Source: a bacterium UBA2219 (GTDB lineage Bacteria > Desulfobacterota > Deferrimicrobia > Deferrimicrobiales > Deferrimicrobiaceae). From it: a stretch of 7,677 nt of DNA. Shown here piece by piece: positions 5,928 through 7,677 of this stretch. The translations under genes were made by a program, and so were the position numbers. The notes under the pieces were generated by a model. The model made no database searches. It saw nothing but the letters and a program-made list of their open reading frames with translations, and had not been told where the DNA came from. The DNA is taken from positions 290-7,966 of the forward strand of contig DCUH01000086.1 of NCBI GenBank assembly GCA_002327765.1, given 5' to 3'. Numbering within the stretch: the first letter of the stretch is position 1; every line of letters begins with the position of its first letter.

Positions 5928-7677
5928 AGGCCGGCGGGAACCGGGTCCTCGTCGTAGAGGCCGACCCGGCCCGCGCCGACGCCGTGCGGCTTGCGCTGGA
6001 GGGGGCGGGGACCGGCTTCGCCGTCGCGACGGCGCGGTCCCTCGCGGAATGCCGGCGGTGCCTGGGAACCGACCCGCCGGACATCGTCCTGGCGGGCGCG
6101 CGGCTTCCGGACGGACGCGGCCTCGACGTCGCGGCCGCCCTTCCCGAAGACGCCCCGTGCTCCTTCCTGATCCTCGCGGACCCCGGCGACGAGTCCGACG
6201 CGGTCGACGCCCTCTGCCGGGGGGCGCTGGATTACGTGTTCGCCACCCCGGAGGGGATCGCGGCCATGCCCCGGATCGTGCGGAGGGCGCTGCGGGAACG
6301 GGACCTGCTCCGGGACCGGAAACGGCTCCTGTCCGAGCTCGCGCGGAAGGAGGCGAAGCTCCGCACCGTCTACCACGCCGTGCCCGTGGGGATCAGCTTC
6401 ATCGTCGACCGCCGGGTCCGGGAAGGCAACGAGATGGCCGTCCGGCTCATCGGGTACGGCCGCGGGGAGCTGATCGGGAAAACCTCCCGGGCCCTTTATC
6501 TCACGGACGAGGAATTCGAGCGGGTCGGCAGGGAAAGTTACCGGCAGATCCTCGAGAAGGGCATCTCGCGGGTCGAGACGCGGTGGGTGCGCAAGGACGG
6601 CGGCGTGATCGACGTCCTGCTCACGGGCGCCGCGATCGACGCGTCCGACCTGTCGAAGGGGCTGATCTTCGCCAACCTCGACATCACCGACCTCAAGCGG
6701 GCGGAGGAGGCGCTGCGGCGGAGCGAGGCGGAGTTCCGCGTGCAGTCGGAGCAGTTCCACGGCCTGCTCGACGCGATCCCCGACAGCGTCATGCGCATCT
6801 CCCCGGACCACCGCATCCTTTGGGCCAACCGGGCCGCCGCTTCCGCCCTCGGGCGGGAGCCGGAGGCGCTGATCGGCGAGCATTGCTTCGCCCTCTGGCA
6901 CGGGAGGTCCGCTCCCTGCGACCCGTGCTTCGCCGGCGAGACGTTCCGGAGCGGCAAGCCCGCGCACGGGAACTTCGTCACCCCCAACGGCAGGGAGGTC
7001 GAGATCCGGACCACGCCGATGATGAAGGACGGACGCGTCGTCGACGTGATCGAGATCGGGCGCGACGTCACCGACGGCCGGCGGATGGAGGAGCAGCTCA
7101 GGCATTCACGGAACCTCGAGGCGCTGGGGCGGCTCGCCGGGGGGATCGCCCACGACTTCAACAACATGCTGAACGTGATCCTGGGCTACTCGGAGATCGC
7201 GCTGGGGCGCCTCGATCCCGGCTCCCCGGTGGCGTCGAACCTCCGGGAGATCATGAGGGCCGGGCGGCGGTCCGCCGCCCTGACCGCGCAGCTTCTCGCC
7301 TTCTCCCGGAAGCAGATCGTCGCGCCGAGGGTCGTCGGCCTGAACGAGTCGATCTCCGAGCAGCTGAACATGCTGCGGCGCATGATCGGGGAGGACATCG
7401 GCGTCGCGTTCCGCCCCGGCGAGAGGCTGTGGAACGTGCGGATCGACCCGTCGCAGGTCACTCAGATCCTCGCGAACCTCGCCGTGAACGCGCGGGACGC
7501 CATCGACGGAGTGGGCTCGATCACGATCGAGACGTCGAACGCCACGGTGGACGAGGCCTACTGCAGGGCCCACGGGGAGGCGCTGCCCGGGGAGTACGCG
7601 GCGCTCTCCTTCAGCGACACCGGGCGGGGGATGGATGGAGAGACGCTGTCGCAGATCTTCGAGCCGTTCTTCACGAC
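5924..7677 (+). CDS. Soluble PAS sensor histidine kinase with degenerate N-terminal receiver domain (3' end outside window)
   Basis: 584 codons are visible and the frame is still open at the edge. No membrane segment is seen, so it is probably a cytoplasmic sensor. Residues 6-123 look like a CheY-like receiver, but only the acidic entry (V-E-A-D, 11-14) is recognisable. The phospho-acceptor position is G58 in D-I-V-L-A-G-A-R-L-P-D-G, the Thr/Ser position is A85, and the conserved Lys position after G-A-L-D-Y is A107. A charged helical linker (119-147) leads to PAS1 (about 145-257) and PAS2 (about 273-385). PAS2 carries C321, H326, C332 and C335 (the last two as C-D-P-C). The HisKA dimerisation domain follows, with H410 in G-G-I-A-H-D-F-N-N. 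The HATPase N-box has N518 and N522, the G1 box is D565-T-G-R-G, and I-F-E-P-F-F starts at 578. The G2 box and any C-terminal receiver lie beyond the edge. It overlaps radA by 4 bases. Signal and output partner are unknown. Confidence 0.93.
   Translation, partial: MKAGGNRVLVVEADPARADAVRLALEGAGTGFAVATARSLAECRRCLGTDPPDIVLAGARLPDGRGLDVAAALPEDAPCSFLILADPGDESDAVDALCRGALDYVFATPEGIAAMPRIVRRALRERDLLRDRKRLLSELARKEAKLRTVYHAVPVGISFIVDRRVREGNEMAVRLIGYGRGELIGKTSRALYLTDEEFERVGRESYRQILEKGISRVETRWVRKDGGVIDVLLTGAAIDASDLSKGLIFANLDITDLKRAEEALRRSEAEFRVQSEQFHGLLDAIPDSVMRISPDHRILWANRAAASALGREPEALIGEHCFALWHGRSAPCDPCFAGETFRSGKPAHGNFVTPNGREVEIRTTPMMKDGRVVDVIEIGRDVTDGRRMEEQLRHSRNLEALGRLAGGIAHDFNNMLNVILGYSEIALGRLDPGSPVASNLREIMRAGRRSAALTAQLLAFSRKQIVAPRVVGLNESISEQLNMLRRMIGEDIGVAFRPGERLWNVRIDPSQVTQILANLAVNARDAIDGVGSITIETSNATVDEAYCRAHGEALPGEYAALSFSDTGRGMDGETLSQIFEPFFT

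Noticed and set aside
1..7677. CRISPR array, tRNA or rRNA, insertion sequence, toxin-antitoxin or defence genes
   Set aside because: I looked for direct repeats, terminal inverted repeats, transposase motifs and RNA gene signatures and saw none. There is no non-coding stretch longer than about 70 bases.

Overview
The window is very GC-rich and densely packed. Every gene reads rightward, with essentially no non-coding DNA and with start/stop overlaps or gaps of at most 28 bases. Third codon positions are mostly G or C, which opens many long spurious frames on both strands. The gene content points to a high-GC anaerobic or environmental bacterium, most likely of the Deltaproteobacteria/Desulfobacterota sphere or a neighbouring phylum. 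The clues are tandem CNNM/CorC-like proteins, LarB-LarC, RadA, and a soluble multi-PAS kinase with an HDFNN-type H-box. This placement is an inference from style and gene content; there is no rRNA or other decisive marker.

Layout: (1) 70-1323 and 1327-2601 are two adjacent, divergent paralogues of the DUF21/CNNM-CBS-CorC_HlyC membrane protein family. (2) 2630-3379 is larB and 3376-4545 is larC, two of the three biosynthetic genes for the nickel-pincer nucleotide (NPN) cofactor of lactate racemase-type enzymes. (3) 4533-5927 is radA (also called sms), a recombination and branch-migration ATPase. (4) 5924 to the right edge is the 5' part of a cytoplasmic sensor histidine kinase with an N-terminal degenerate receiver-like domain, two PAS domains, an HDFNN-type H-box and an ATPase domain cut by the window end.

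The gaps are +3, +28, -4, -13 and -4 bases, so the six genes could form one transcription unit with translational coupling. No convincing promoter or terminator is visible. The functional link between the genes is loose: membrane proteins of a divalent-cation family, nickel-cofactor synthesis, DNA repair and signal transduction. Only larB and larC clearly act in one pathway. LarE and LarA are not in this window.

I see no mobile element, CRISPR array, tRNA, rRNA or recognisable defence system. The region looks like ordinary core genome. The points most worth a second look are a kinase whose receiver domain lacks its phospho-acceptor Asp, a His/Cys cluster in its second PAS domain, the altered GExxPK motif in both CNNM paralogues, and an 11-codon mini-ORF that bridges the second CNNM gene to larB through two ATGA overlaps.
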